In this document: positions 17,523-26,798 of the stretch, in pieces
Position numbering within the stretch: position 1 is the first letter of the stretch
How the letters are laid out: each line of letters starts with the position of its first letter
Origin: Cellulophaga tyrosinoxydans
GTDB taxonomy: Bacteria; Bacteroidota; Bacteroidia; Flavobacteriales; Flavobacteriaceae
Assembly (NCBI RefSeq): GCF_900176415.1
Contig: NZ_FWXO01000003.1
Coordinates: 124,001-188,000, forward strand
Direction: 5' to 3'
DNA: 64,000 nucleotides
Notes under the pieces: model-generated
Seen by the model: only the letters and a program-made list of their open reading frames with translations
Told to the model about the DNA's origin: nothing
Databases searched by the model: none
Made by a program: the position numbers and the translations under genes

Positions 17523-20500
17523 TTAAAATTTTAAGTTAATTCCTAATAAATAGGTTCTTGGCACTGGGTAAAATCCATAATCTATTCCTGCGCCTATTGG
17601 ACTTCCTGATGAAGCACTTGGGTCGTAACCTCTATATTTTGTTAAGGTTAATAGGTTATTTGCTGACAGATAAAAACGAAGTTTAGACATTCCAAAACGA
17701 TCAACAACCTTCATTGGCAGTGAATAGCCTAATTGGATATTTTGTATTCTAATAAAAGAACCGTCTTCTACGAAATAATCTGAAAACTGATTGTTACCCG
17801 TTGCTCCTGTTGTTACTCTAGGAACCTTGTTAGAAGTTCCTTCACCTGTCCACCTATTTAAGGTGTAAACCGACTTGTTTACTAAAGGTTGAACACGCTC
17901 ATAATTACGAACAATATCATTCCCCACAGAAGCAAATGCATAGGAATTAAAATCCCAATTTTTATAGTTAAAAGTTAAGTTAAGACCCATGGTCGCATCT
18001 GGAATTGGATTACCAATATCCACACGATCATCAGCATCGATAACGCCATCTTCATTGGTATCTACAAAACGTAAATCACCAGGAGCAGCATTTGCTTGTA
18101 TAGCATGATCTTCTATTTCGTCTTGATTCTGAAAAATGCCATCTGTTTGTAGTCCAAAAAAGTATCCCAAAGGTTTACCTTCTTCAAATCTAGATGGTAA
18201 ATCTTGACCCACTCCAAAACCACCTCCAGCAATAAAACCTAAGCCATTATTTACTGCTATAGCCTTATTTTCTAAAAAGGTTATATTATAATTTATTCCG
18301 ATATTAAAGTCGTCTGAAAAATATTTTTTATATCCTATCGCGAATTCGAATCCGGTGTTTTCCACAGTTCCTCCATTTACAACTGGAGAAGATGAACCAG
18401 GAGCAGACACACCTAATATTCCTGATGCTGGTGGCTGCAATAATAATTCGTTAGTAGTTTTCTTAAAATAATCTGCAGTAATATCTATCTTATTATCAAA
18501 TAGCTTTAAATCTATACCAATATCAAGAGTTTCTTGCTGCTCCCATTGTATTTCTGGATTCGGAAGAATACCTACCGATCTACCAAAAACCAATTGATTA
18601 TTTAAAACATACGCAGCTTCACCATTTAATAAGCCTCTAAAGGCATTAGATGCAATACGGTCATTACCTAAAATACCGTAACTAGCTCTAAGCTTTAAAA
18701 AGTTTATTGTTTTACTATCTACTAAAAAGTTTTCATCAGAAACCACCCAACCTAAAGAACCAGAAGGAAAATATCCAAATCTGTTGTTAGGTCCAAATTT
18801 GGTAGAACCGTCTCTTCTTAGAACTCCAGACAACAAGTACTTGCCCTTGTAATTGTATTGTAATCTTGTGAAATAGGATAATAAGCGTTCATCGAACCTA
18901 TCTGCGGCGCCACTTAACTTTAATCCATTTCTTTGATCAACGGTATTTTCAATTTCTGCACTAGCGAAGTCTATTTCTTCAGTAAAAAATCCTTGAGTGC
19001 TCCCTGAAAATAATCCGGTTGTTTTAAAAACGGACATCCCTAATGTGGCACTAAAATTATGATTTTCATTGAATGTTTTATCATAATTTATAAACGTATC
19101 CCAAGTGTAATCTCTAAAAATATCTTTATTGACAGATAAAGAAGGTCTGTCTTCATTATTAAAAACTTTCCCTGAACCATAAAAAGCTAGTGGAGAAAAA
19201 TATCTTCCTTGCACCTCAGCATAATTAAATTGATAATTAGTTTGAAAAGTAAAATCATTTAAAAATGAATATTTTAAGCCTAAAACGCCACTAAGCTTAT
19301 CCACTACAGTAGAATTAAAGGTATTTTCAATTTGTGCCAATGGGTTTACAACTTCATTACCGAGTCCTTCCGATAACGTGTAATTTCCATTAGCATCTTT
19401 CACTGCTAGCGTAGGTGAATTGTTTATAGAATTAAATAATACTGAACCCAAGCCGCCTTCATTAAGACCTTTTTTATTAGTTCCGGTATATATTAAATTT
19501 GTTGTTAGTTTTAAATTTTTAAATACATCTGTATCAAAATTTATTCTACTTGTAAATCTTTTAAAATTTGCTTTATTACCACCAACTATACCATCTTGAG
19601 TTAATAATGAAGTACTAAATGCATAGGAAGATTTATCGGTACCTCCGCTTATGGTAAGGTTATGGTTAATTACTGGAGCTTTTTGAAAAACTTCATCTTG
19701 CCAATCTGTTCCTGTCCCTAAATTAGCTACATTGGGATAAGGCGCGGTTTGCCCACCTGCAGCATATGCTTCGTTAATTATAATGGCATATTCGGTAGCA
19801 TTTAATACTGGTATTTTTCTGGACGTTTCCTGAAAACCAGCATACATATCATAACTAAATTTTAAATCGGTATTTCTTTTCCCTGATTTGGTAGTAATTA
19901 AAATTACCCCATTTGCGGCTCTTACTCCATAAATACCCGCAGTTGCATCCTTTAAAACATTTATACTTTCGATATCTCCAGGGTTCACAACACTTAAATC
20001 CTCAATAACATTACCATCTACTAATATTAAAGGACGTGCGTCGCCATTAGTAGAAATTCCACGAATTCTTATTGAAGAACCACTACCAGGAGAACCAGAT
20101 TCTGATGTAATTTGTACACCTGCAACCTGACCCTGTAATGCTTGCTCAATTCTTGTAGGATTTAAATCTTCGATAGTTTCAGCTCCTATCACCGAAACTG
20201 CTCCAGTAATTTCTTTCTTAGTTTGGGTACCATAACCAACCACTACAACTTCGCTTAAAGCACTTACATCTTCATCTAATGTGAGGTTTAAGAAATTAGC
20301 GTTTTTAATAGCAATCTCTTTAGTAGTATAACCTATATAAGAAAAAACCAATACATCGCCGACTTTAATCTTATCCAATGTAAAATTCCCATCAAAGTCT
20401 GATGTAGTTCCTCTAGTTTGATTTTTCACAACCACATTTACCCCAGGCAAAACATCATTAATATTGGAGTCTTTTACATTTCCATTAATAGTGAATTCTT

Positions 20501-20558
20501 GTGACCAAGATATTGTGGTGAAAAATATTGTTGAGAGCAACAAAATTATGTGTTTCAT
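17523..20558 (-). CDS. susC: SusC-like TonB-dependent glycan transporter
   Basis: Outer-membrane beta-barrel importing oligosaccharides with energy from TonB. An ATG at 20579 exists, but the one at 20558 begins the signal peptide (MKHIILLLSTIFFTTISWSQ). Next a carboxypeptidase-like regulatory domain ('NGNVKDSNINDVLPGVNV'), the plug with the family motif 'VVVVGYGTQTKKEITGAVS' and 'VDGNVIEDLSVVNPGDIESI', then the barrel ending in 'TYLLGINLKF' with the terminal Phe typical of outer-membrane proteins. About 1011 residues, the normal SusC length. First gene of the operon; 228 bp separate its start from the end of the sensor-regulator gene. Confidence 0.95.
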   Translation of the reverse strand: MKHIILLLSTIFFTTISWSQEFTINGNVKDSNINDVLPGVNVVVKNQTRGTTSDFDGNFTLDKIKVGDVLVFSYIGYTTKEIAIKNANFLNLTLDEDVSALSEVVVVGYGTQTKKEITGAVSVIGAETIEDLNPTRIEQALQGQVAGVQITSESGSPGSGSSIRIRGISTNGDARPLILVDGNVIEDLSVVNPGDIESINVLKDATAGIYGVRAANGVILITTKSGKRNTDLKFSYDMYAGFQETSRKIPVLNATEYAIIINEAYAAGGQTAPYPNVANLGTGTDWQDEVFQKAPVINHNLTISGGTDKSSYAFSTSLLTQDGIVGGNKANFKRFTSRINFDTDVFKNLKLTTNLIYTGTNKKGLNEGGLGSVLFNSINNSPTLAVKDANGNYTLSEGLGNEVVNPLAQIENTFNSTVVDKLSGVLGLKYSFLNDFTFQTNYQFNYAEVQGRYFSPLAFYGSGKVFNNEDRPSLSVNKDIFRDYTWDTFINYDKTFNENHNFSATLGMSVFKTTGLFSGSTQGFFTEEIDFASAEIENTVDQRNGLKLSGAADRFDERLLSYFTRLQYNYKGKYLLSGVLRRDGSTKFGPNNRFGYFPSGSLGWVVSDENFLVDSKTINFLKLRASYGILGNDRIASNAFRGLLNGEAAYVLNNQLVFGRSVGILPNPEIQWEQQETLDIGIDLKLFDNKIDITADYFKKTTNELLLQPPASGILGVSAPGSSSPVVNGGTVENTGFEFAIGYKKYFSDDFNIGINYNITFLENKAIAVNNGLGFIAGGGFGVGQDLPSRFEEGKPLGYFFGLQTDGIFQNQDEIEDHAIQANAAPGDLRFVDTNEDGVIDADDRVDIGNPIPDATMGLNLTFNYKNWDFNSYAFASVGNDIVRNYERVQPLVNKSVYTLNRWTGEGTSNKVPRVTTGATGNNQFSDYFVEDGSFIRIQNIQLGYSLPMKVVDRFGMSKLRFYLSANNLLTLTKYRGYDPSASSGSPIGAGIDYGFYPVPRTYLLGINLKF

Positions 20559-20664
20559 ATGTTGTGTTTTAGAAATCACAATTTATCGTTAATTAAACTG
20601 AGAATTAAATAAAATACCACAACAAAAAATATACATATGACATTTTTAACAACTTAAAAATACC

Positions 20665-20676
20665 ATATACGTATAT
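20665..20676. promoter_or_regulatory. Candidate operator: perfect palindrome upstream of susC
   Basis: ATATACGTATAT is a perfect 12-bp palindrome about 110 bp upstream of the susC start, in the gap next to the LuxR-type regulator gene. The position suits activator binding, but the sequence is AT-rich and a chance match is possible. Confidence 0.3.
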
Positions 20677-20786
20677 AAATCAGTAGAAATGAACATTATT
20701 GGGTGAAACTTAGCAGTACTTAGAAATACCCCAAAAACTGTTTTTGTATGGGCAATGTTGTGGTAAAAATAAACTTTGTATATGTA

Positions 20787-23597
20787 TTACAAATTTATGA
20801 TATAGTCCGTTAGACTATTTTCGTGTGGCAAATCTATTTTTTTTCTTAATCGATAACGTTTTACCTCAACACTACGAACTGAAATATTGAGTAATGGCGC
20901 TATTTCCTTTGATGATAAATTAAGCCTTAGGTAAGCACATAATCTTAAATCATTAGGAGTTAGTTCTGGGTGCCTCTCTTTTATAGTTTTTAAGAATTCT
21001 TTATCCGCATTATTAAATGCATCTTCAAATAGTTTCCAATCATCATCATTATTAATATTACGATCAATGGTTTTTATAACGGCATTTATTTGACCTGGTG
21101 ATTTACTGTTTTGTAATTGAGATTTTATAGTGTTTAAAAATTCATTCTTTTTAATTATACTCATGGTTGAAATAGCCAACTCTCTACTTTTATTATCAAT
21201 TTCTTGACTAAGTTTTTCATTCTTAATTTGAATAATTTTCTTTTCAGCTTTTATCTTTTTACGCTTTAGCTTTTTCTGATTTTCTTTCAAAAGCAGTTGT
21301 TGCTGTTTGCGATAGTATCTTCTATACATTCTGTGCACAACATACCCCAAAGACAAAAATGTGATAAAATATATCACAATCGCCATATACGATGCATACC
21401 ATGGACGTAAAATCTGAAATGAAAAACTGGCAATATTCTCACTAAAATCATTCCCTATTTTTGATCTTACTTTAAAAACATAATCCCCATAAGTTAGATT
21501 TTCAAAGGATACTTCTGGATTTTGTGACCATGAACTCCATGTATTATTAGTACCTGATAATTGATATTGGTAATTAACCTCAGCGTACTTTTCATAATTC
21601 GGAACACTATATTTGAAAGCAATATTGTTATTTCTATATCCGAATTCCGTTTCCTTGTTTTGCAGTTCTATTTGCTGATATTTTATAGAGTCTCTATTCC
21701 GTACAGCAATAGAATTTATAGCAATAGTGTATTTTTTTGATTTTATTTTATTTAAATCCAATGTTATAAAGCCATTGGAGATTCCTATTAGGTATTTTTT
21801 ATCAGTAATAAAAGTATTGTTCTCAAAACCTTGCACTCCAATACTTCTTCTAAAAAAACTAGGAATCGCTATTTTATTTGCCTCCATAATCCCATTAAAA
21901 CTATTAGGAGCTACGGAAATAATATTCTTATCGCTAAATGCCCATAATTTACGATTTTGTTCATCGGGAACTATAATACCAATTGGCCTATCATCATCTT
22001 TAAAAAACAAAGAAGAGAACAAACTATCTCGTTCAAAGTCCTTGAGCTTTTCGTTGTATTTAAAAACCCCGTTGTTTGAGGTATATAATATGGCATCATT
22101 ATAGGAAACTAAACTCGCACCGGAACCCATTACTGGCTTTGCGATAACTTGTTGGACTTTGGTGAAATTTTGATCTAAAACAAGCCTAAAAACACCTTTA
22201 AATTCATGGTTTACAATTAGTTCGTTACTTTTTGTAAACTCAAAAAATCGACTTGAAATATCAAATCCTGCAATTTTATTTCTAAAAATCCATTGATTAT
22301 TTTGCTTTTCGAAAATACTAAGCCCTTTATAATTTCCCTGAATTATAAGATTATCATTCCCCTGGATTTTCTTTATATCCCAAGCACCCGGAAATGTCGA
22401 AATCTGTTTTGCTTTATTTTTGTCCACAACAAATGTGCCTTCATTATGACCACAAAACAAAACACCCTCTAATTCTTTTAAAAACCAAACTTGCCCGTTC
22501 GTATTTTCAATGATTTTAAATTCTTCATCGCCATTCTTTAGCTTATAAAACAAACCTTGATTGGTACCCAAATACAAATGGTCTTTATAAATAGCTGCGG
22601 TATAAACCACCCCTAATTTGCCAATTTTATCCAGATATTCGTTGAATGGAGAACTCAAATTTATAACACTAATTCCGTTATTAAGCGCCAACCATAGATT
22701 GCCATCCGCATCTTCAAAAACTGAATGCACAGTATTATCGAACAATCCTTTTTGCTGATTTATTTTTTCTATTAGCTCACCAGAAGAATTTATATATAAC
22801 AATCCATCAGAAATAGTCCCTAAAATAAAATTACCGTTCTTTAACTGGATACTACTATAAACGTTTAGGTCTTGTAACTCTGCATTTGCAGCAATCTGCC
22901 ATTTGGTTACGCTATTTTTGTCAATTAGATAAAAACCATTTTTTTCGGTAACAGCTATTTTTCCTGATTTACTATCAAATAAACCTATAACAATATTCTC
23001 CTTAAAAACGGAATCGTTCGAAAAAAGCTTAGCAACACCGTTTTCGATTTTAAAAAGTCCTTCATTAGATTTTTGAAAATAAACGGCTCCGTTATTATTA
23101 AAAATTCGCGCACGAACACTTTCCGAATTTATTATACTAAAAGATTCATTTTGTGTGTCATAAACATAGATTCTTTGTAAAGACTGAAAAAGCACCCATT
23201 TATCTAATTGTATAATATTCCAAAATTCTTCATCCTCAATCATCGGGATGTCTAATTTGGGTACTAAAGATTGATATTTAAGGTTGCCAAAATTATCTTT
23301 TTGCCAATACCCAAATTCCATATAGCAACCCGTATATACTCGCTGATCTATTACTTTAACCGATCTAATTTGTGATCCGTTTGGTGAAGAGTAGGTTTGC
23401 CAAAAAGCGCCATCGTAGGCCAATAAACCATAGTTATTACCAACATAGATGTATTTATTGGCTGCCTGAGAAACACTCCAATTTTGGTTACCACCATTAT
23501 AGGCTAATGGCGTAAAATTATTTATAGGTGGTAGTTCTTGCGAAAAGCAAAATGTGATACTTAAAAAATAAACTGCTTTTTTAAAAAATTGTAGCAT
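20787..23597 (-). CDS. Triple-Y sensor / LuxR-type HTH regulator of the PUL
   Basis: Membrane-spanning one-piece regulator that probably senses beta-glucan fragments in the periplasm and activates susC. Signal peptide at 1-19, then about 650 residues of Reg_prop beta-propeller repeats ('VFEDADGNLWLALNNGISVIN' is a clear blade), a Y_Y_Y domain ('YQYQLSGTNNTWSSWSQNPEVSFENLTYGDYVFKVRS' region), one transmembrane segment ('YMAIVIYFITFLSLGYVVH'), a Lys/Glu-rich coiled coil, and a C-terminal LuxR helix-turn-helix ('LSSKEIAPLLNISVRSVEVKRYRLRKKI'). It has no histidine kinase or receiver domain, unlike hybrid two-component PUL sensors. It precedes susC on the same strand. Confidence 0.88.
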   Translation of the reverse strand: MLQFFKKAVYFLSITFCFSQELPPINNFTPLAYNGGNQNWSVSQAANKYIYVGNNYGLLAYDGAFWQTYSSPNGSQIRSVKVIDQRVYTGCYMEFGYWQKDNFGNLKYQSLVPKLDIPMIEDEEFWNIIQLDKWVLFQSLQRIYVYDTQNESFSIINSESVRARIFNNNGAVYFQKSNEGLFKIENGVAKLFSNDSVFKENIVIGLFDSKSGKIAVTEKNGFYLIDKNSVTKWQIAANAELQDLNVYSSIQLKNGNFILGTISDGLLYINSSGELIEKINQQKGLFDNTVHSVFEDADGNLWLALNNGISVINLSSPFNEYLDKIGKLGVVYTAAIYKDHLYLGTNQGLFYKLKNGDEEFKIIENTNGQVWFLKELEGVLFCGHNEGTFVVDKNKAKQISTFPGAWDIKKIQGNDNLIIQGNYKGLSIFEKQNNQWIFRNKIAGFDISSRFFEFTKSNELIVNHEFKGVFRLVLDQNFTKVQQVIAKPVMGSGASLVSYNDAILYTSNNGVFKYNEKLKDFERDSLFSSLFFKDDDRPIGIIVPDEQNRKLWAFSDKNIISVAPNSFNGIMEANKIAIPSFFRRSIGVQGFENNTFITDKKYLIGISNGFITLDLNKIKSKKYTIAINSIAVRNRDSIKYQQIELQNKETEFGYRNNNIAFKYSVPNYEKYAEVNYQYQLSGTNNTWSSWSQNPEVSFENLTYGDYVFKVRSKIGNDFSENIASFSFQILRPWYASYMAIVIYFITFLSLGYVVHRMYRRYYRKQQQLLLKENQKKLKRKKIKAEKKIIQIKNEKLSQEIDNKSRELAISTMSIIKKNEFLNTIKSQLQNSKSPGQINAVIKTIDRNINNDDDWKLFEDAFNNADKEFLKTIKERHPELTPNDLRLCAYLRLNLSSKEIAPLLNISVRSVEVKRYRLRKKIDLPHENSLTDYIINL

Positions 23598-23615
23598 GAG
23601 GTTATTTAAACCATT

Positions 23616-23630
23616 AGGTCAACATGACCT
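23616..23630. promoter_or_regulatory. Inverted repeat AGGTCA-3-TGACCT in the sensor-regulator leader
   Basis: AGGTCAACATGACCT lies 19 bp upstream of the sensor-regulator ATG. It could be a regulatory site or a leader hairpin; no T-run follows, so a terminator is unlikely. Confidence 0.35.
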
Positions 23631-23658
23631 TAAAGATAATGAATAGCTATCTAGCAAT

Positions 23659-23934
23659 CTAAACAATCTCAGCACTAAGACCTGCCTGCAATAATTTGGT
23701 GCAACGCGGTTTTAAATCATCATAATCACCAGTTTTTACTGTACACTTACCATTATGATGAACAATAATAGAACATTGTTCTGCCTGTTCTGGCGTATGA
23801 TCACAAACACCTATCAAGGTTTCGATAACAAAATCAAAAGTATTTACGTCATCATTAAACAGGACAATCTCGTTTTGTTTTTGCGTTTCTTCTTCTAAAA
23901 GTAAATCTTCTAAGATCTTTTCTTTAGTGCTCAT
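23659..23934 (-). CDS. clpS: ATP-dependent Clp protease adaptor ClpS
   Basis: Delivers N-degron substrates to ClpAP/ClpCP. The 91 residues cover the core: 'IVLFNDDVNTFDFVIETL' is the diagnostic ClpS segment with the Asn-Asp-Asp substrate pocket, and the tail ends 'CTKLLQAGLSAEIV'. It is the last gene of the leftward group after prmA, with a 63-bp gap. Identification is firm. Confidence 0.95.
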   Translation of the reverse strand: MSTKEKILEDLLLEEETQKQNEIVLFNDDVNTFDFVIETLIGVCDHTPEQAEQCSIIVHHNGKCTVKTGDYDDLKPRCTKLLQAGLSAEIV

Positions 23935-23997
23935 AGACCTAATTTTATACTAATATACAAATTCTTTAAAATCAAAAAAATACAATTTTATAATTAT

Positions 23998-24837
23998 TTA
24001 CTTAGTGTATTTAACTGCTACCCAATTGTTTCGTTCTAAATTAGAAACATACTTAAGTTTAAATTCTTGGCATTTAGCAGTAATTATTTCTATGTCTTCA
24101 GTATAGAAACCACTTAAAAATAAAACACCATCATTAGTTAAACATTCAACATATTTTGGGATATCTTCTAGTAAAATGTTACGGTTAATATTTGCAATAA
24201 TTACTTGGTATTTTTTTCCCGCTAATAAACTTGCATCGCCTTCCAATACAGTTATATGCTCGCAGTTATTACGTTCTACATTCTCTTTGGCATTTAAATA
24301 ACACCAATTATCAATATCTATAGCATCTATAACCGAAGCGCCCTTCATAGCCGCCAAAATAGCTAAAACACCAGTACCACTTCCCATATCTAAAACTGAT
24401 TTTCCTTCAAAATCATGATTCAAAATGTGTTGCAGCATCATATGTGTGGTTTCGTGATGTCCTGTGCCAAAACTCATTTTTGGCTCTATAACAATATCAA
24501 ATTCTACATTAGTCTTTTCATGAAAAGGAGCTCTAACAGCACATTTGTTATCCACCTCAATAGGGCTAAAATTTTGCTCCCAAGTGGCATTCCAGTTCTC
24601 CTGTTCAATTTCTTTATAGTCGTAATCAATTTCGAAGTTAGGGTTTGAAAGAATTTCAATAGCATTCAGAATATCATCAGACCAATCATCTTTTTTAATA
24701 TAAGCTAAAACGCCATCTTCAGTCTCAACAAAACTTTCAAAAAGCACCTCCCCAAGTTCCGCTATTAAAATATCAGAAGCTGGTTGTAACGGACTAATTT
24801 TAAAGTTGTACTCGATATAGCTATTGTCTTTTTCCAT
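23998..24837 (-). CDS. prmA: Ribosomal protein L11 methyltransferase
   Basis: SAM-dependent methylation of ribosomal protein L11. The 279 residues show the SAM motif I 'VLDMGSGTGVLAILAAMKGA', the preceding 'MSFGTGHHETTHMML' typical of PrmA, and 'VIIANINRNILLEDI' as the catalytic N-I-N motif. It lies between tpiA and clpS, a conserved order in Bacteroidota. A terminator-like hairpin separates it from tpiA, so some of its expression may come from a promoter in that 67-bp gap. Confidence 0.94.
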   Translation of the reverse strand: MEKDNSYIEYNFKISPLQPASDILIAELGEVLFESFVETEDGVLAYIKKDDWSDDILNAIEILSNPNFEIDYDYKEIEQENWNATWEQNFSPIEVDNKCAVRAPFHEKTNVEFDIVIEPKMSFGTGHHETTHMMLQHILNHDFEGKSVLDMGSGTGVLAILAAMKGASVIDAIDIDNWCYLNAKENVERNNCEHITVLEGDASLLAGKKYQVIIANINRNILLEDIPKYVECLTNDGVLFLSGFYTEDIEIITAKCQEFKLKYVSNLERNNWVAVKYTK

Positions 24838-24851
24838 AACTTTTTAAATCT

Positions 24852-24878
24852 AAAAAAGGCATTCCTAAAAAGAATGCC
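24852..24878 (-). terminator. Rho-independent terminator after tpiA
   Basis: Minus-strand stem GGCATTC / GAATGCC with a 7-base loop, followed by six T (24857-24852). It lies 27 bp after the tpiA stop codon. Confidence 0.75.
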
Positions 24879-24904
24879 CATATATTTTATAAATTATTGT
24901 TTTC

Positions 24905-25654
24905 TTAAATTGCTTTTACAATAGCAATAAAGTCATCTGCAACCAATGATGCTCCTCCTATAAGACCACCATCTACATCTGGCTTAGAGAAAATTTCTAC
25001 TGCATTATTCGGCTTTACACTCCCACCATAAAGTATAGATACATTATTAGCAATAGCAGTATCGTAAGCTTTAGTTATTGTTTGTCGTATAAAAGCATGC
25101 ATTTCTTGCGCTTGTTCCGGAGAAGCAGTCTCACCTGTACCAATAGCCCAAACCGGCTCATATGCCAAAATGATGTTTTTCCATGCACTAGCATCTACTG
25201 AAAATAATGCGTTTTTAAGCTGACTTTCTACAACTTTAAAATGATTATCGGATTTACGATCTTGCAATTCCTCGCCAAAACAAAACATTACACGCATATT
25301 TTTAGCCAAGGCCGCCTGAACCTTTTTAGCTAAAATTTCATCAGTTTCGCCAAAATAAGCTCTTCTTTCTGAGTGCCCTATAATAACTGTATCTATACCA
25401 ATATTAAGCAACATATCCGCAGAAATTTCACCTGTATATGCTCCATTTTCTGCAAAATGCATATTTTGAGCAATTACTTCAATTTTTGAAGAATCAAGAT
25501 TTTGTACCGCTGCTGCAAGATTAACAAATGTAGGTGCAACCATTACTTCTGCATTGGTATCTGGTAATTTAGCAGAAAGTTCAGCCAACAAAACCTCGGT
25601 TTCAGCATTATTTTTATTCATTTTCCAGTTTCCTGCAACTATCTTACTTCTCAT
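24905..25654 (-). CDS. tpiA: Triosephosphate isomerase
   Basis: Interconverts dihydroxyacetone phosphate and glyceraldehyde 3-phosphate. All landmarks are present in 249 residues: 'AGNWKMNKN' with the catalytic Lys, 'IIGHSERR' with the catalytic His, 'AYEPVWAIGTGETASPEQAQ' with the catalytic Glu and loop 6, and 'ILYGGSVKPNNA'. It follows the DoxX-like gene with a 42-bp gap. Confidence 0.98.
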   Translation of the reverse strand: MRSKIVAGNWKMNKNNAETEVLLAELSAKLPDTNAEVMVAPTFVNLAAAVQNLDSSKIEVIAQNMHFAENGAYTGEISADMLLNIGIDTVIIGHSERRAYFGETDEILAKKVQAALAKNMRVMFCFGEELQDRKSDNHFKVVESQLKNALFSVDASAWKNIILAYEPVWAIGTGETASPEQAQEMHAFIRQTITKAYDTAIANNVSILYGGSVKPNNAVEIFSKPDVDGGLIGGASLVADDFIAIVKAI

Positions 25655-25696
25655 TATAATTATTTTTAACTGTTAGTTTTTTATTTTTTGTGTGAC

Positions 25697-26794
25697 TTAT
25701 TGTAATTGAATTTCATCTAAATCGTTGTAATGTACCTTTTGTATAATAGTTCCTTTTTCAAGCACCAGAACACCTGGATTAGATCTTACAATAGTTTTTA
25801 AGGTTGTTTGATCGGTAAAATAAAAGTCGAAATTCAATTTATATTCTTTTATCAATTTTAATGTAAAGTCCTCACCAGAAGCAGACATACCTATTACTTT
25901 ATACCCTTTTTTTATAGCATCGTCGGTTACTGTTTTTACTTCATTAAATGCCTCGTAATTACTTTTACCTAAATCGTAAGCAATGACCATAACAAGTTTT
26001 GGTTCTTGCAAAAACTGACTTGTGTAATCGTCTCCATCTTTTTCAATTGTAAAATCATGAATTGGAGGTTCGTATCCTGCTTGAACTTCGGTTGTTTCTA
26101 CATCAATAAAATCGCCATCAACAGTTGGATAATCTCCTCTAGTGACTATAACTTTTTCTTCCCCATTTACTTTAAATTTCCAAGCATAATCAAAAATAGC
26201 TTTAGGAGCATCATCTGGCACAGACATACCTTCTTCTATGTTTGCGCCAATTTTATAGGGTCTAAAATCTATAGCTGGTAAATGATTTAATACATAATAC
26301 ACAAAAGCAATACAGCCGAAAATTGAAAGCCCAGTAATGATTCTATTAAATCCGGATCCAAAAAGTGGTTTTATATATTTTATACCCACAAATAAGAATA
26401 CAATTAAGAAAAGTAAAAAAATGTCTTTGTAAAAAGATTGCCAAGGAGTTAATTTCAAAGCATCGCCAAAGCAACCACAGTCGGTAACTTTATTAAAATA
26501 AGCCGAATAAAAGGTTAAAAAAGTAAAACCAATAATCATTAGCAATAAACTCCAAACTGTAAACCTTACTTTAAACCCTAGAATTAAAAGCACACCCAAT
26601 AAAACCTCAAAAATAACTACAACAATAGCAATTTTTAAAGCATGTGGTTCAAACAGCGGAAGGTTTAATACGCCATAACTAAAATATTCTTCTAGTTTAA
26701 ATGAAAATCCGACAGGATCGTTAAGCTTAATAAAACCACTTATTATAAATAATATTCCAACAAATATTCTGCTTATACCTACTAAATACTTCAT
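25697..26794 (-). CDS. DoxX-like membrane protein with C-terminal soluble domain (BT_3928 type)
   Basis: Inner-membrane protein of unknown exact role, conserved beside tpiA in Bacteroidota. Residues 1-145 contain four transmembrane segments of the DoxX/MauE type ('MKYLVGISRIFVGILFIISGFIKL' start) with a 'TDCGCFGDAL' cysteine motif in the loop, as in MauE-like electron-transfer proteins. A fifth membrane helix lies near 155-170. Residues about 185-365 are a soluble domain with 'KLVMVIAYDLGKSNYEAF' that looks thioredoxin-like, but no CxxC active site is seen there. It follows the DUF1599 gene by 4 bp. A redox role is plausible but inferred. Confidence 0.75.
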   Translation of the reverse strand: MKYLVGISRIFVGILFIISGFIKLNDPVGFSFKLEEYFSYGVLNLPLFEPHALKIAIVVVIFEVLLGVLLILGFKVRFTVWSLLLMIIGFTFLTFYSAYFNKVTDCGCFGDALKLTPWQSFYKDIFLLFLIVFLFVGIKYIKPLFGSGFNRIITGLSIFGCIAFVYYVLNHLPAIDFRPYKIGANIEEGMSVPDDAPKAIFDYAWKFKVNGEEKVIVTRGDYPTVDGDFIDVETTEVQAGYEPPIHDFTIEKDGDDYTSQFLQEPKLVMVIAYDLGKSNYEAFNEVKTVTDDAIKKGYKVIGMSASGEDFTLKLIKEYKLNFDFYFTDQTTLKTIVRSNPGVLVLEKGTIIQKVHYNDLDEIQLQ

Positions 26795-26798
26795 TTAA

